The translations under genes and the position numbers were made by a program. Shown here piece by piece: positions 16,541-30,320 of a stretch of DNA of 64,000 nt (position 1 is its first letter; each line of letters opens with the position of its first letter). Below the pieces are notes generated by a model. That model was not told the origin of the DNA and made no database searches. It saw only the letters and a list, made by a program, of their open reading frames with translations. The DNA comes from Geodermatophilus obscurus (GTDB lineage: Bacteria; Actinomycetota; Actinomycetes; Mycobacteriales; Geodermatophilaceae): assembly GCF_900115395.1 (NCBI RefSeq), contig NZ_FOWE01000008.1, forward strand, positions 1-64,000, given 5' to 3'.

Positions 16541-17615
16541 CCTGCCCGAGCTGCCCGGCGTCCTCGACGCCGCGGCGGTGCGGCGCACCGTCGCGAGCAT
16601 CGCCGCCGAGCAGGGGGCCGACGGGTCGCTGCCGTGGTTCCGCGGCGGGCAGCTCGACCCGTGGGACTCCGTCGAGGCGGCGATGGCGCTCGACGTCGGC
16701 GGTGAGCACGAGCGGGCGGTCGCGGCCTACCGGTGGCTGGCCGGTCGTCAGCGTCCCGACGGCTCCTGGGCCGCCGAGTACCGCGGCGGCGCGGAGACCT
16801 CCCCCGCCGTCGAGAGCAACCACGCCGGCTACCTGGCCGTGGGCGTGTGGCACTCGTGGCTGACCACGCGGGACGAGGCGGTGGTGTCCGGGCTGTGGCC
16901 GGTCGTGCGGCGCGGGCTGGACCTCGTGGTGCGCATGCAGCTCGACAGCGGCGCGGTCGGCTGGGCGATGCGACCCGACGGCACCCCCGACGACACCGCG
17001 CTGCTGACGGGCAACGCGAGCCTCTTCCAGGCGCTGCGCTGCGGCATCGCGCTGGCCGGGCTGGCAGGGGAGCCGCAGCCGGACTGGGAGCTGGCGGTCA
17101 CCGGCCTCGGCACCGCGCTGCGCACCGACCCCGCGGCCTTCGCCGACCGGTCGCGGTACTCGATGGACTGGTACTACCCGGTGCTCGCCGGCGCCGTCAC
17201 CGGCGAGGCCGCCCGCGCGCGGCTGGCCGCCGACTGGGACCGCTTCGTCGTCCCGGGGCTGGGGACGCGCTGCGTCGCCGACCACCCCTGGGTGACCGGC
17301 GCGGAGACCTGCGAGCTGGCCCTGGCGCTCGTCGTCGCCGGGCAGCCGGAGGCCGCCCGCGAGCAGGTGGCGGCCATGCAGCACCTGCGCCACGACGACG
17401 GCTCCTACTGGACCGGGCTGGTCTACGCCGACGACGCCCGCTGGCCGGTGGAGCGCCCCACCTGGACGGCGGCCGCGGTCGTGCTGGCGGTCGACGCGCT
17501 GGCGGGCACCGGCCCGGCGTCGGGGTTGTTCGCCGACCCGGCCGCGCTCCCGGCGCCGGGCACCGTGGACACCCCCGGTTCGGCGGCGCCGCTGCCGGGC
17601 AGGGGGCAGCCGTGA
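16527..17615 (+). CDS. Prenyltransferase/squalene-cyclase-like alpha-toroid protein
   Basis: A protein of about 362 residues made of repeated helical QxxDGSW-like units (GADGSLPWF, RPDGSWAAEY, RHDDGSYWTG), the signature of the alpha-alpha toroid shared by terpene cyclases and protein prenyltransferase beta subunits. The DxDD motif of squalene-hopene cyclases is not seen, so cyclase activity is doubtful. The frame stays coding upstream of the first standard start, GTG at 16578 (LPELPGVLDAAA precedes it). The only candidate at the right distance from GGGAGCGG is CTG at 16527, overlapping the methyltransferase stop. Start uncertain; family call reasonably firm. Confidence 0.75.
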   Translation: MPRADLPELPGVLDAAAVRRTVASIAAEQGADGSLPWFRGGQLDPWDSVEAAMALDVGGEHERAVAAYRWLAGRQRPDGSWAAEYRGGAETSPAVESNHAGYLAVGVWHSWLTTRDEAVVSGLWPVVRRGLDLVVRMQLDSGAVGWAMRPDGTPDDTALLTGNASLFQALRCGIALAGLAGEPQPDWELAVTGLGTALRTDPAAFADRSRYSMDWYYPVLAGAVTGEAARARLAADWDRFVVPGLGTRCVADHPWVTGAETCELALALVVAGQPEAAREQVAAMQHLRHDDGSYWTGLVYADDARWPVERPTWTAAAVVLAVDALAGTGPASGLFADPAALPAPGTVDTPGSAAPLPGRGQP

Positions 17616-18490
17616 CGAGCACGTGGGCCCGGCCCCGCCACCGTCCGCCCGCGAGCCCCGACGGCGTCACCGTCGTCGTCATGAGCCGCGACCGGCGCGA
17701 GGACCTGCTCGCGACGCTGCCCCGGCACGAGGCGCCGGTGGTGCTGGTGGACAACGGCTCCACCGACGGCACCGTCGACGCCGTCCGGGCCGCGCTCCCG
17801 GAGGTGACCGTGCTGCCCCTCGCCGAGAACGTCGGCGCCCGGGCCCGCACCATCGGCGCCGGGCACGCGGGCACCGAGTTCGTGGCCTTCGCCGACGACG
17901 ACTCGTGGTGGGCGCCCGGCGACCTCGCCCGGGCGGCGGCGGTCCTGCGCGCCCACCCGCGGCTGGCGGTGCTCAACGCCCGGGTCCTGGTGGGCCCGGA
18001 GGAGCGCCTGGACCCGCTGTGCCCGGTGCTCGCGGCCAGCCCGCTGGGCACCCCGCCGCACCTGCCGGGCCCGCGGCTGCTCGGCTTCATCGGCTGCGCG
18101 GCGATGGTCCGCCTCGACGCCTTCCTCGCCGTCGGCGGGTTCGACCCGGTGGTCCGCTTCCCCGGGGAGGAGGAGCGGCTGTCCCTGGACCTGGCGGCGG
18201 CCGGGTGGGACATCGCCTACGTCGACTCCGTCACCGTGCACCACCACCCCTCGACCCGCCGGCACGACGCCGCGGCCCGGCGGGCGGCGATCTCACGCTC
18301 GAAGGTGCTCACCGCGGTGATGCGCCTGCCGGCGCGCGACGTCGCCCGCACGGTGGCCGCCGCGGTCAGGGCCGGTGCGCCGGAACGCCGTGGCCTGCGC
18401 CGGGCGCTGCCCGACCTGCCGGCCGCGCTGCGCCGCCGCCGCGTGGTGCCGGGGTCCGTGCTGGCCGACCTGCGGCTGCTGGCACGGTGA
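17612..18490 (+). CDS. GT2 family glycosyltransferase (first of two paralogues)
   Basis: A 292-residue GT-A transferase. The nucleotide-sugar fold shows VDNGSTDGT near residues 46-54 and the metal-binding FADDDSWW near 92-99. A VGGFDP turn near 171 precedes the acceptor-site GEEERLSLDLAAAGWD. No membrane segment is seen, so it is cytosolic or peripheral. The GTG at 17612 overlaps the preceding stop by 4 bp, and its own stop overlaps the next start by 4 bp. It clearly resembles the following gene, suggesting tandem duplication. Confidence 0.9.
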   Translation: MTSTWARPRHRPPASPDGVTVVVMSRDRREDLLATLPRHEAPVVLVDNGSTDGTVDAVRAALPEVTVLPLAENVGARARTIGAGHAGTEFVAFADDDSWWAPGDLARAAAVLRAHPRLAVLNARVLVGPEERLDPLCPVLAASPLGTPPHLPGPRLLGFIGCAAMVRLDAFLAVGGFDPVVRFPGEEERLSLDLAAAGWDIAYVDSVTVHHHPSTRRHDAAARRAAISRSKVLTAVMRLPARDVARTVAAAVRAGAPERRGLRRALPDLPAALRRRRVVPGSVLADLRLLAR

Positions 18491-19455
18491 CCGCCACCGC
18501 CGGCCTCCCTGCAGGGGCCCGACGCGAGCCTGCGAGCGACGGGGGGCAGGGAGGTCCTTCCGCGGACCCCCGCGTCGCCGTCGTCGTCATCACCCACCAG
18601 CGGCGCGACGAGGTGATGCTGGCCCTCTCCCGCCTGCTGGCGCTGCCCGAGCGGCCGCACGTGGTGGTCGTCGACAACGGCTCCACCGACGGCACGGCGG
18701 AGGCGGTCGCCGAGCGCTTCCCCGCCGTCGAGCTCGTGGCCAGCCCGGAGAACCTGGGCGCGATCGGCCGCAACGTCGGTATCGCCCGGCTGTCGACGCC
18801 CTACGTCGCCTTCTGCGACGACGACACGTGGTGGGACCCGGGGTCGCTGCGGACGGCGGCCGACGTCCTCGACGCCCATCCGCGGCTGGCGGTGGTGACC
18901 GCGCGGATCCTCGTCGAGCCCGGGGCGCGGGAGGACCCGATCGTGCCGGAGCTGCGCGACTCCCCCGTCCGCGGCGCCGAGTGGCTGCCCGGGCCGGCGC
19001 TGGGCTCCTTCCTCGCCGGCGCCAGTGTGGTGCGCCGCGAGGCGTTCCTCGAGGTCGGCGGCTTCTGCGAGCGGCTGTGGCTGGGGGGCGAGGAGGAGCT
19101 CATGGCCGGCGACCTCGCCGCCGCCGGCTGGGAGCTGTGCTACCTCCCGCAGCTCACCGTGCACCACCAGGCGTCGAAGGCCCGCGACTCCCACCGCCGC
19201 CGCCGCGACGGCATCCGCAACACCCTCTGGACGACGTGGCTGCGGCGCCCGCTGCGCCCGGCGCTGCGCCGCACGCTGCACCTGCTGGGCACCCTCCCCC
19301 GCGACCGGGTGACCGCGCAGGGGCTGCTGGCCGCCGTCCGCGGGATCCCGTGGGTGGTGCGCGAACGGCGGGTGCTGCCCGCCCACGCCGAGGCCCGCTT
19401 CGCCGCGCTCGACGCCGTCCAGCGCCGCTCCACCGCCCGCCGCTACGTCAGTTGA
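18487..19455 (+). CDS. GT2 family glycosyltransferase (second paralogue)
   Basis: A 322-residue GT-A transferase parallel to the gene before it: VDNGSTDGT near residue 60, FCDDDTWWDP near 107, HPRLAVVTARILV and VGGFCERLWLGGEEELMAGDLAAAGWE. The first 25 residues differ because a dispersed palindrome encodes residues about 6-25 (AGARREPASDGGQGG). The conserved fold begins only after that insert, at RVAVVVITHQRRDE. The GTG at 18487 overlaps the previous stop by 4 bp. It ends the five-gene cluster, and another palindrome starts at its stop codon. Confidence 0.9.
   Translation: MTATAGLPAGARREPASDGGQGGPSADPRVAVVVITHQRRDEVMLALSRLLALPERPHVVVVDNGSTDGTAEAVAERFPAVELVASPENLGAIGRNVGIARLSTPYVAFCDDDTWWDPGSLRTAADVLDAHPRLAVVTARILVEPGAREDPIVPELRDSPVRGAEWLPGPALGSFLAGASVVRREAFLEVGGFCERLWLGGEEELMAGDLAAAGWELCYLPQLTVHHQASKARDSHRRRRDGIRNTLWTTWLRRPLRPALRRTLHLLGTLPRDRVTAQGLLAAVRGIPWVVRERRVLPAHAEARFAALDAVQRRSTARRYVS
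18502..18561. repeat. Dispersed palindromic element, copy 3 (in coding sequence)
   Basis: CCTCCCTGC (18504-18512) pairs with GCAGGGAGG (18546-18554). It lies in frame in the 5' end of the second GT2 gene. Confidence 0.85.
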
Positions 19456-19513
19456 AGGACCCCCTCGCCCCCCACCGCTCGCGGGCTCGCGGCAGGCCCC
19501 TGCGAGAGGGCCG
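19454..19513. repeat. Dispersed palindromic element, copy 4
   Basis: It begins in the stop codon of the second GT2 gene and fills the gap to the convergent DksA-like gene. The outer stem CCCCTCGC/GCGAGAGGG contains a G-T pair. It is probably a two-way terminator. Confidence 0.8.
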
Positions 19514-19522
19514 ACGACCGGC

Positions 19523-21869
<2,347 letters not shown>

Positions 21870-21914
21870 TCAGGCTAGGAGCCGCCGCGTCCCCCGCACC
21901 GCACGACACCGGGG

Positions 21915-22397
21915 TCAGGCGCTGCGGCCGCCGGGGCCGTCGGGCCGCCGGGTCTGCGCGCCCGACGGCGGCGAGCCACCCCCGTCGGCCGGGCCGGCGC
22001 CGTCCTCGACGACCTCGAAGCGCCGCCACAGACCGGTCAGCTGCAGCGGCCGGGCGACGGCCACGGGCGGCGAGACCAGGGCGACGGTGACCGCCCGCGG
22101 CGAGGTCATCCGCTGCAGCTGCACGAGGACGGCCATCCCCGCGGAGTTCATGAACGTCACCCCGGCGAGGTCGATCTCCAGCCGCCCGAGCGTGGGCACC
22201 GAGAGCATCTGGTCGGTGACCGCACGGACCAGGGGCCGCCGGGCTGCCTCGGTGAGCTCACCGGTGACGGTCACCCGGCTGACGTCGCCGTCGAGGGTGG
22301 CCGTCACCTCGGGACCGTCGTCGTGGTCGGCGGGCTGGTCGCCGGGCGGTACGGACTCGTCCATGGGGACGCACTGCCCGGTGTCCGGGCATCCCAT
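21915..22397 (-). CDS. STAS-domain anti-sigma factor antagonist
   Basis: A 160-residue protein with one STAS domain. The conserved loop VTFMNSAGMAVLVQLQ places the phospho-acceptor serine in DLAGVTFMNSAG (about residue 87). Such proteins release a sigma factor when unphosphorylated by an RsbW-like kinase, and one such kinase lies at 1.2-1.7 kb. The C-terminal 30 residues are low complexity. I used the ATG at 22397, which follows GGAGG; an internal ATG at 22364 lacks a ribosome-binding site. It lies 25 bp after gdhA in the same direction. Confidence 0.87.
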   Translation of the reverse strand: MGCPDTGQCVPMDESVPPGDQPADHDDGPEVTATLDGDVSRVTVTGELTEAARRPLVRAVTDQMLSVPTLGRLEIDLAGVTFMNSAGMAVLVQLQRMTSPRAVTVALVSPPVAVARPLQLTGLWRRFEVVEDGAGPADGGGSPPSGAQTRRPDGPGGRSA

Positions 22398-22422
22398 GCC
22401 CGGAGCCTCCGTCCCGCGCGGC

Positions 22423-25024
<2,602 letters not shown>

Positions 25025-25028
<4 letters not shown>

Positions 25029-25053
25029 CACCCCTGGGGGGTAGGGGTACAGT
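25025..25053 (+). promoter_or_regulatory. csoR promoter with embedded copper operator
   Basis: CTGACA (25025-25030) and TACAGT (25048-25053) are 17 bp apart. The spacer is filled by the G-tract inverted repeat CCCCTGGGGGGTAGGGG, the type of site bound by CsoR. The -10 ends 7 nt before the GTG at 25061. CsoR bound here would block the polymerase until Cu(I) releases it. Confidence 0.75.
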
Positions 25054-25060
25054 GAGCGGT

Positions 25061-25372
25061 GTGACCGACCCGGAGACCGCACCCGCCCACGTGCACGGGT
25101 ACATCCACCGCAAGGACGACCACCTCAAGCGGCTGCGCCGCATCGAGGGGCAGGTCCGCGGCCTGCAGCGGATGGTCGAGGACGAGAAGTACTGCATCGA
25201 CATCCTCACGCAGGTCTCGGCGGTGAACTCCGCCCTGCAGTCGGTCGCCCTGGGCCTGCTGGAGGAGCACCTCTCCCACTGCGTCGCCGAGGCGGTCGCC
25301 ACCGGTGGCCCGGAGGCCGACGCCAAGGTGCGCGAGGCCTCCGCCGCCATCGCCCGGCTCGTCCGCTCCTGA
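25061..25372 (+). CDS. csoR: Copper-sensing repressor CsoR
   Basis: A 103-residue all-helical repressor (DUF156). The Cu(I) ligands Cys-His-Cys are visible in EKYCIDIL and EEHLSHCV. The N-terminal HLKRLRRIEGQVRG is the usual DNA-binding start. CsoR releases its operator when copper rises. The start is chosen at the GTG at 25061 because a -10 box places transcription there; a GTG at 25052 would lie inside the promoter. It heads the operon csoR-copZ-exported protein-copA. Confidence 0.95.
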   Translation: MTDPETAPAHVHGYIHRKDDHLKRLRRIEGQVRGLQRMVEDEKYCIDILTQVSAVNSALQSVALGLLEEHLSHCVAEAVATGGPEADAKVREASAAIARLVRS

Positions 25373-25398
25373 CCCACGCCCACCCCCCGGAGGACCCC

Positions 25399-25608
25399 GT
25401 GAGCACCGCCACCTACACCGTCACCGGCATGACCTGCCAGCACTGCGTCTCCGCCGTCACCGAGGAGGTCAGCGGCCTGCCCGGCGTCACCGGCGTGCAG
25501 GTCGACCTGCCCAGCGGCGGCCTGACCGTCACCAGCGACGCCCCGCTCGACGACGACGCCGTGCGCGCCGCCGTCGGGGAGGCCGGCTACGAGGTCGTCG
25601 GCCGCTGA
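25399..25608 (+). CDS. copZ: CopZ-type copper chaperone (HMA domain)
   Basis: A 69-residue single heavy-metal-associated domain. The metal site [11 protein letters not shown] (residues 8-18) with its CxxC is intact, and the ferredoxin-like fold ends [11 protein letters not shown]. It carries Cu(I) in the cytosol to CopA. GTG at 25399 follows CGGAGGACC. Its stop TGA overlaps the next ATG by one base. Confidence 0.95.
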   Translation: MSTATYTVTGMTCQHCVSAVTEEVSGLPGVTGVQVDLPSGGLTVTSDAPLDDDAVRAAVGEAGYEVVGR

Positions 25609-26474
25609 TGCGCACCCCCGTCCGGCTCGCCGCCACCGCCCTGGGCCTGGCCGCCGTCCTCGGCGCCGGGTGGGGCGCCGGCGCGCTCGCCGGCCCGGTC
25701 GGCGCCGCGCCGCCCCCCGCGCACGCCGAGGACGCCGGCCACGCCGGAGCGGACTCCCACGAGGCCGCCGCGGCGGAGCACGACCTGCCCGCAGGCCTGG
25801 CGGTCTCCGCGGAGGGCCACACGCTCGACCTGGCCGCCGACGCGCTGCCCTCCGGCGACGCCGTCCCGCTGTCGTTCCGGCTGCTCGGGCCCGACGGCGC
25901 CCCGGTGACCGCCTACGAGACCGTGCACGAGCAGGACCTGCACCTCGTCGTCGTGCGCCGCGACCTGAGCGGCTACCAGCACCTGCACCCCACCCTCGCG
26001 CCCGACGGCACCTGGACGACGACGGTCGCGCTGGCCCCCGGCTCCTGGCGGGTGGTCGCCGACTCGACGCCGACCGCGCACGACGCCGGGCTGGTGCTCG
26101 GTGCCGACCTCGCCGTCGGCGGCGCGAGCGAGCCGGTGCCGCTGCCGGCGTCGTCCCCGACCGCGGAGGTCGACGGCTACACCGTCACCGTCGAGGGCGA
26201 CCTGGTCGCCGGGCAGGAGTCCGAGGTGGTGGTGACCGTCGCCCGCGACGGCGTCCCGGTGACCGACCTGCAGCCGTACCTGGGCGCCCGCGGCCACCTG
26301 GTCGCGCTGCGCGCCGGCGACCTCGGCTACCTGCACGTGCACCCGACCGCCGCCACCGGCGCGGAGGTCCGCTTCGCCGTCGAGGTGCCCGCGGCCGGCG
26401 ACCACCGGCTGTTCTTCGACTTCCGGCACGGCGACGTCGTCCGCACCGCCGCCGTCACGGTGACCGCCCGGTGA
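25608..26474 (+). CDS. Exported copper-operon protein, histidine-rich
   Basis: A 288-residue protein with an N-terminal signal or anchor helix (residues 6-35) and a predicted exported beta-rich body. Histidines cluster after the signal ([20 protein letters not shown]), and two matching motifs, YQHLHP (near 123) and YLHVHP (near 245), could hold metal. No known enzyme domain is seen. Proteins of this kind recur between copper chaperone and copA genes in actinobacteria. Role in periplasmic-side copper handling is inferred from operon position. It is joined to both neighbours by overlapping stop/start codons. Confidence 0.8.
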   Translation: MRTPVRLAATALGLAAVLGAGWGAGALAGPVGAAPPPAHAEDAGHAGADSHEAAAAEHDLPAGLAVSAEGHTLDLAADALPSGDAVPLSFRLLGPDGAPVTAYETVHEQDLHLVVVRRDLSGYQHLHPTLAPDGTWTTTVALAPGSWRVVADSTPTAHDAGLVLGADLAVGGASEPVPLPASSPTAEVDGYTVTVEGDLVAGQESEVVVTVARDGVPVTDLQPYLGARGHLVALRAGDLGYLHVHPTAATGAEVRFAVEVPAAGDHRLFFDFRHGDVVRTAAVTVTAR

Positions 26475-28726
26475 CCGCGCAGGTCGAGCTCACGATCGGC
26501 GGGATGACCTGCGCCTCGTGCGCGGCCCGCATCGAGAAGAAGCTCAACCGGCTCGACGGCGTCACCGCCACGGTCAACTACGCCACCGAGAAGGCCCGCG
26601 TGGTCTACGGCGACGGCGTGACGCCCGAGGACCTGGTGGCCACCGTCGAGAGGACCGGCTACACCGCCCAGCCCGTTCGGCCCCGTCCAGAGGCTCGCCC
26701 CGAGCCTGCGAGGGGTGAGGAGGACGGGGTCCTCCGACCGGACGCCGCGCTGCGCACCCGGCTGGTGGTCTCGGCGGTGCTCACCGTGCCCGTCGTGCTG
26801 CTGGGCATGGTGCCGGCGCTGCAGTTCGACCACTGGCAGTGGCTGTCGCTCACCCTGGCCGCGCCGGTCGTCGTCTGGGGCGGGCTGCCGTTCCACCGCG
26901 CCGCCTGGACCAACCTGCGGCACGGCGCGGCCACCATGGACACCCTCGTGTCGCTCGGCACGGGTGCGGCGTTCCTGTGGTCGCTGTACGCGCTGTTCCT
27001 CGGCACCGCCGGCGACCCCGGCATGACGCACGAGTTCTCCCTCGCCGTCACCCGCACCGACGGCAGCGGCGACGTCTACCTCGAGGCCGCCGCCGGGGTG
27101 ACCACGTTCCTGCTGGCCGGCCGCTACGCCGAGGCACGCGCCAAGCGGCGTGCCGGGTCGGCGCTGCGGGCGCTGCTGGAGATGGGCGCCCGCGAGGTGT
27201 CGGTCCTGCGCGGTGGGGCCGAGACCCGGGTGCCGGTGGACGCGCTGCACCCCGGCGACCTGTTCGTCGTCCGCCCGGGCGAGCGGGTGGCCACCGACGG
27301 CGAGGTGGTCGAGGGCTCCTCGGCCGTCGACGCCTCCATGCTCACCGGTGAGCCGGTGCCGGTGGAGGTCGGGCCGGGCGACGCCGTCGTCGGGGCGACG
27401 GTCAACGCCGGCGGCCGGCTGGTCGTGCGGGCCACCCGGGTCGGCGCGGACACCCAGCTGGCGCAGATGGCCCGGCTGGTCGAGGAGGCGCAGAACGGCA
27501 AGGCCCAGGTGCAGCGGCTGGCCGACCGCGTCTCCGGGGTCTTCGTGCCCGTGGTGCTCGCGCTCGCCGCCGCCACCCTCGGCTTCTGGATCGGCACCGG
27601 CGCCGGGCTGGCCGGGGCGTTCCCCGCCGCCGTGGCCGTGCTGATCATCGCCTGCCCGTGCGCGCTCGGGCTGGCCACGCCGACCGCGCTCATGGTCGGC
27701 ACCGGCCGCGGCGCGCAGCTGGGCATCCTGGTGCGCGGACCCGAGGTGCTGGAGTCCACGCGCCGGGTGGACACCGTGGTGCTCGACAAGACCGGCACGG
27801 TCACCACCGGCCGGATGAGCCTGGTCGACGTCGTCGCCGCCGACGGCGAGGACGCGGCCGAGGTGCTGCGCCGCGCCGGCGCGCTGGAGGACGCCTCCGA
27901 GCACCCGATCGCGGCCGCCGTCGCCACCGCCGCCCGCGAGCGGGCCGGCACGCTGCCGGCCGTCGCCGGATTCCGGGCCGAGGCGGGGCTGGGCGTGCGC
28001 GGCACGGTCGAGGGCACGGCGGTCGTCGTCGGCCGGCCGGCACTGGTGGGGGCGCCGCCTGCGGAGCTGACCGCGGCGGTGGCCGCCGCCGACGCCGCCG
28101 GGCGGACCGCGGTCGCCGTCGGCTGGGACGGCGCGGTGCGCGGCGTGCTGGTCGTCGCCGACACCGTCAAGCCGACCTCCGCCGCCGCCGTGCGACAGTT
28201 CCGCGACCTGGGGCTGCGGCCGGTGCTGCTCACCGGCGACTCGGCGGCCGCCGCCCGTGCCGTGGCCGCGGAGGTCGGCATCGACGACGTGGTGGCCGAG
28301 GTGCTGCCGCAGGAGAAGGTCGACGCCGTCCGGCGGCTGCAGGCCGAGGGGCACACCGTGGCGATGGTCGGCGACGGCGTCAACGACGCGGCCGCGCTCG
28401 CCCAGGCCGACCTCGGGCTGGCGATGGGCACCGGCACCGACGTCGCCATCCAGGCCAGCGACCTCACCCTCGTGCGCGGCGACCTGCGCGCCGCCGCCGA
28501 CGCCGTCCGGCTGGCCCGCCGCACGCTCGCGGTGATCAAGGGCAACCTGTTCTGGGCGTTCGCCTACAACGTCGCGGCGATCCCGCTGGCCATGGCCGGG
28601 CTGCTCAACCCGATGATCGCCGGTGCGGCGATGGCGCTGAGCTCGGTGTTCGTGGTCACCAACAGCCTGCGGCTGCGGCGGTTCGCACCCCTGCCGGGCA
28701 ACGCGACCTCCGCGGTCCCGGGCTGA
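26471..28726 (+). CDS. copA: Cu(I)-exporting P1B-type ATPase
   Basis: A 751-residue membrane pump that expels Cu(I). One N-terminal HMA domain (GMTCASC at 11-17), about eight transmembrane helices, the actuator TGEPVPVE, the membrane metal site ACPCALG, the phosphorylation motif DKTGTVTTG, the HP of the nucleotide domain (SEHPIAAAV) and [10 protein letters not shown] are all present. Residues about 70-88 between the HMA domain and the first helix are encoded by a dispersed palindrome. GTG at 26471 overlaps the previous stop by 4 bp. It is the last gene of the CsoR-controlled operon. Confidence 0.96.
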   Translation: MTAQVELTIGGMTCASCAARIEKKLNRLDGVTATVNYATEKARVVYGDGVTPEDLVATVERTGYTAQPVRPRPEARPEPARGEEDGVLRPDAALRTRLVVSAVLTVPVVLLGMVPALQFDHWQWLSLTLAAPVVVWGGLPFHRAAWTNLRHGAATMDTLVSLGTGAAFLWSLYALFLGTAGDPGMTHEFSLAVTRTDGSGDVYLEAAAGVTTFLLAGRYAEARAKRRAGSALRALLEMGAREVSVLRGGAETRVPVDALHPGDLFVVRPGERVATDGEVVEGSSAVDASMLTGEPVPVEVGPGDAVVGATVNAGGRLVVRATRVGADTQLAQMARLVEEAQNGKAQVQRLADRVSGVFVPVVLALAAATLGFWIGTGAGLAGAFPAAVAVLIIACPCALGLATPTALMVGTGRGAQLGILVRGPEVLESTRRVDTVVLDKTGTVTTGRMSLVDVVAADGEDAAEVLRRAGALEDASEHPIAAAVATAARERAGTLPAVAGFRAEAGLGVRGTVEGTAVVVGRPALVGAPPAELTAAVAAADAAGRTAVAVGWDGAVRGVLVVADTVKPTSAAAVRQFRDLGLRPVLLTGDSAAAARAVAAEVGIDDVVAEVLPQEKVDAVRRLQAEGHTVAMVGDGVNDAAALAQADLGLAMGTGTDVAIQASDLTLVRGDLRAAADAVRLARRTLAVIKGNLFWAFAYNVAAIPLAMAGLLNPMIAGAAMALSSVFVVTNSLRLRRFAPLPGNATSAVPG
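26679..26735. repeat. Dispersed palindromic element, copy 6 (in copA)
   Basis: CCCCGTCC (26681-26688) pairs with GGACGGGG (26722-26729). It is inserted in frame in the linker between the HMA domain and the first membrane helix and encodes [18 protein letters not shown]. Confidence 0.88.
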
Positions 28727-28732
28727 CCGGGC

Positions 28733-29314
28733 TCAGCGGGGGCGGAGGCCGTCGAGCAGGCCGTCGACGGTCTGCTCGAGCAGCGGGTCGACGTCGGCCC
28801 CGGGCAGGGCGCCGCTGACCGAGAGTGCGGCCACCCCGTGCAGGGCCGCCCACAGCGCGGTGGCGAGCGTCCCGGGGTCGCCGGGGCGCACCTCGCCACG
28901 GGCCTGCGCGTCGGTGACCACCGCCTGCGGCCCGGACAGGCCCGGGCCCTCGTGGCTGCCTCCGGCGGCCTTGCCGGCGAACATGAGCTCCAGCAGGGCG
29001 GGCTCGTCGGTGGCGAACCGCACGTAGGCCCGGCCGAGCGCGAGCAGCCGGGGGCGCAGCCCCGCCCCGGGGCCGGGGTCGGCGGCCGACAGCGCGGCGT
29101 CGAGCCGCTCCCAGCCGGCGCCGGCGAGCGCCGCGAGGAAAGCCTGCCGGTCGGGGAAGTGCCGGTTGGGTGCCGCATGGCTGACGCCGAGGTCGCGGGC
29201 CAGGGCGCGCAGCGACAGGTCGGCGACGGTGCCCGTGCGCAACCGCTGGGCCGCCCGCTCCAGCAGGGCGGCCCGCAGGTCACCGTGGTGGTAGGGCTGC
29301 TCGGCCGTGGTCAC
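28733..29314 (-). CDS. TetR family transcriptional regulator
   Basis: A 193-residue repressor. The N-terminal helix-turn-helix covers about residues 8-55 (LRALARDLGVSHAAPNRHFPDRQAFLAAL), and the C-terminal part is of the TetR_C_25/WHG type (ALWAALHGVAALSVSGAL). It diverges from an SDR gene, with an inverted repeat TGTAG-N7-CTACA lying over both promoters. It most likely represses itself and the SDR gene. GTG at 29314; no strong ribosome-binding site is seen. Confidence 0.9.
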   Translation of the reverse strand: MTTAEQPYHHGDLRAALLERAAQRLRTGTVADLSLRALARDLGVSHAAPNRHFPDRQAFLAALAGAGWERLDAALSAADPGPGAGLRPRLLALGRAYVRFATDEPALLELMFAGKAAGGSHEGPGLSGPQAVVTDAQARGEVRPGDPGTLATALWAALHGVAALSVSGALPGADVDPLLEQTVDGLLDGLRPR

Positions 29315-29332
29315 GTCCGGAGAGGGTAGTCC

Positions 29333-29371
29333 CCTGTAGACGTTGCCTACATTGTTGTCAGCGACTACATT
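29333..29371. promoter_or_regulatory. Divergent promoters with shared TetR operator
   Basis: Plus strand: TTGCCT (29343-29348), 17 bp, TACATT (29366-29371), then 7 nt to the SDR ATG. Minus strand: CTGACA (29361-29356), 17 bp, TACAGG (29338-29333). The inverted repeat TGTAG-N7-CTACA (29335-29351) overlaps the -10 of tetR and the -35 of the SDR gene. Confidence 0.75.
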
Positions 29372-29378
29372 CATCCGC

Positions 29379-30275
29379 ATGACACCTCCTCCCTTCACCG
29401 TCCCCTCCCAGGCCGGCCGCACCGCCGTCGTCACCGGCGCGACGAGCGGCCTCGGCCTGGCCACCGCGCGTGCGCTGGCCGCGGCGGGCGCCCGCGTGGT
29501 GCTCGCGGTCCGCGACGTCGCCCGCGGCGAGGCCGCCGCCGCCGGGCTGACCGGCGAGGTGGAGGTGCGCCGGCTGGACCTGGCCGACCTCGCCTCGGTG
29601 CGGGCCTTCGCCGGCGCCTGGACCGGCCGGCTCGACGTCCTGGTCGCCAACGCCGGGATCATGATGGTCCCGCGGGGCCGCACCGCCGACGGCTTCGAGC
29701 TGCAGTTCGGCACCAACCACCTCGGCCACTTCGCGCTCACCAACCTGCTGCTGCCGCACGTCGCCGACCGCGTGGTCACCGTGTCCTCGGGCGCGCACCG
29801 GATGGGCGGTCTCGACCTGACCGACCTGGCCTGGGAGCGCCGCCCCTACTCCCCCGAGCGGGCCTACGGCGCCTCCAAGCTGGCCAACCTGCTGTTCACG
29901 CTGGAGCTGCAGCGCCGGCTGACCGCGGCCGGCTCGCCGGTGCGCGCCACCGCGGCCCACCCGGGCTGGTCGGCGACGAACCTGCAGGGCCACACCGGCA
30001 ACCGGGTCAAGCACGCGGCCATGGCGCTGGGCAACCGGGTCGTCGCCCAGTCCGGCGAGCAGGGCGCGCTGCCCACGCTGTTCGCGGCCACCGCCGACCT
30101 GCCCGGCGGCAGCTACGCCGGCCCGGAGGGTGCCTTCGAGCTCCGGGGCCAGCCGACACTGGTCGGGCGCAGCCGCGCGGCGAGCGACCCCGGGCTGGCG
30201 GCCCGGCTGTGGACGGCGTCGGCCGAGCTGACCGGCGCCGACTTCCCGACCCCTCTGTCCGCCGCCCGCGTCTGA
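29379..30275 (+). CDS. Short-chain dehydrogenase/reductase
   Basis: A 298-residue NAD(P)-dependent oxidoreductase like the retinol-dehydrogenase/WW-oxidoreductase type. The cofactor loop [10 protein letters not shown], the [11 protein letters not shown] strand, the catalytic serine in [10 protein letters not shown] and the Tyr-Lys pair in [11 protein letters not shown] are intact. The ATG at 29379 is 7 nt after the -10, so the mRNA appears leaderless; an upstream TTG at 29343 lies inside the promoter and is rejected. Regulation by the divergent TetR protein is very likely. Substrate unknown. Confidence 0.92.
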   Translation: MTPPPFTVPSQAGRTAVVTGATSGLGLATARALAAAGARVVLAVRDVARGEAAAAGLTGEVEVRRLDLADLASVRAFAGAWTGRLDVLVANAGIMMVPRGRTADGFELQFGTNHLGHFALTNLLLPHVADRVVTVSSGAHRMGGLDLTDLAWERRPYSPERAYGASKLANLLFTLELQRRLTAAGSPVRATAAHPGWSATNLQGHTGNRVKHAAMALGNRVVAQSGEQGALPTLFAATADLPGGSYAGPEGAFELRGQPTLVGRSRAASDPGLAARLWTASAELTGADFPTPLSAARV

Positions 30276-30316
30276 GCACTTCCGCGGAAGTACACGGTGC
30301 ATCTCCGCGGACGTGC
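30276..30316. terminator. Two-way terminator hairpin
   Basis: GCACTTCCGCGGA (30276-30288) pairs with TCCGCGGACGTGC (30304-30316), 12 of 13 bases matching, in the 45-bp gap between convergent genes. A perfect 14-bp palindrome, ACTTCCGCGGAAGT, lies within it. Confidence 0.65.
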
Positions 30317-30320
30317 CCGG

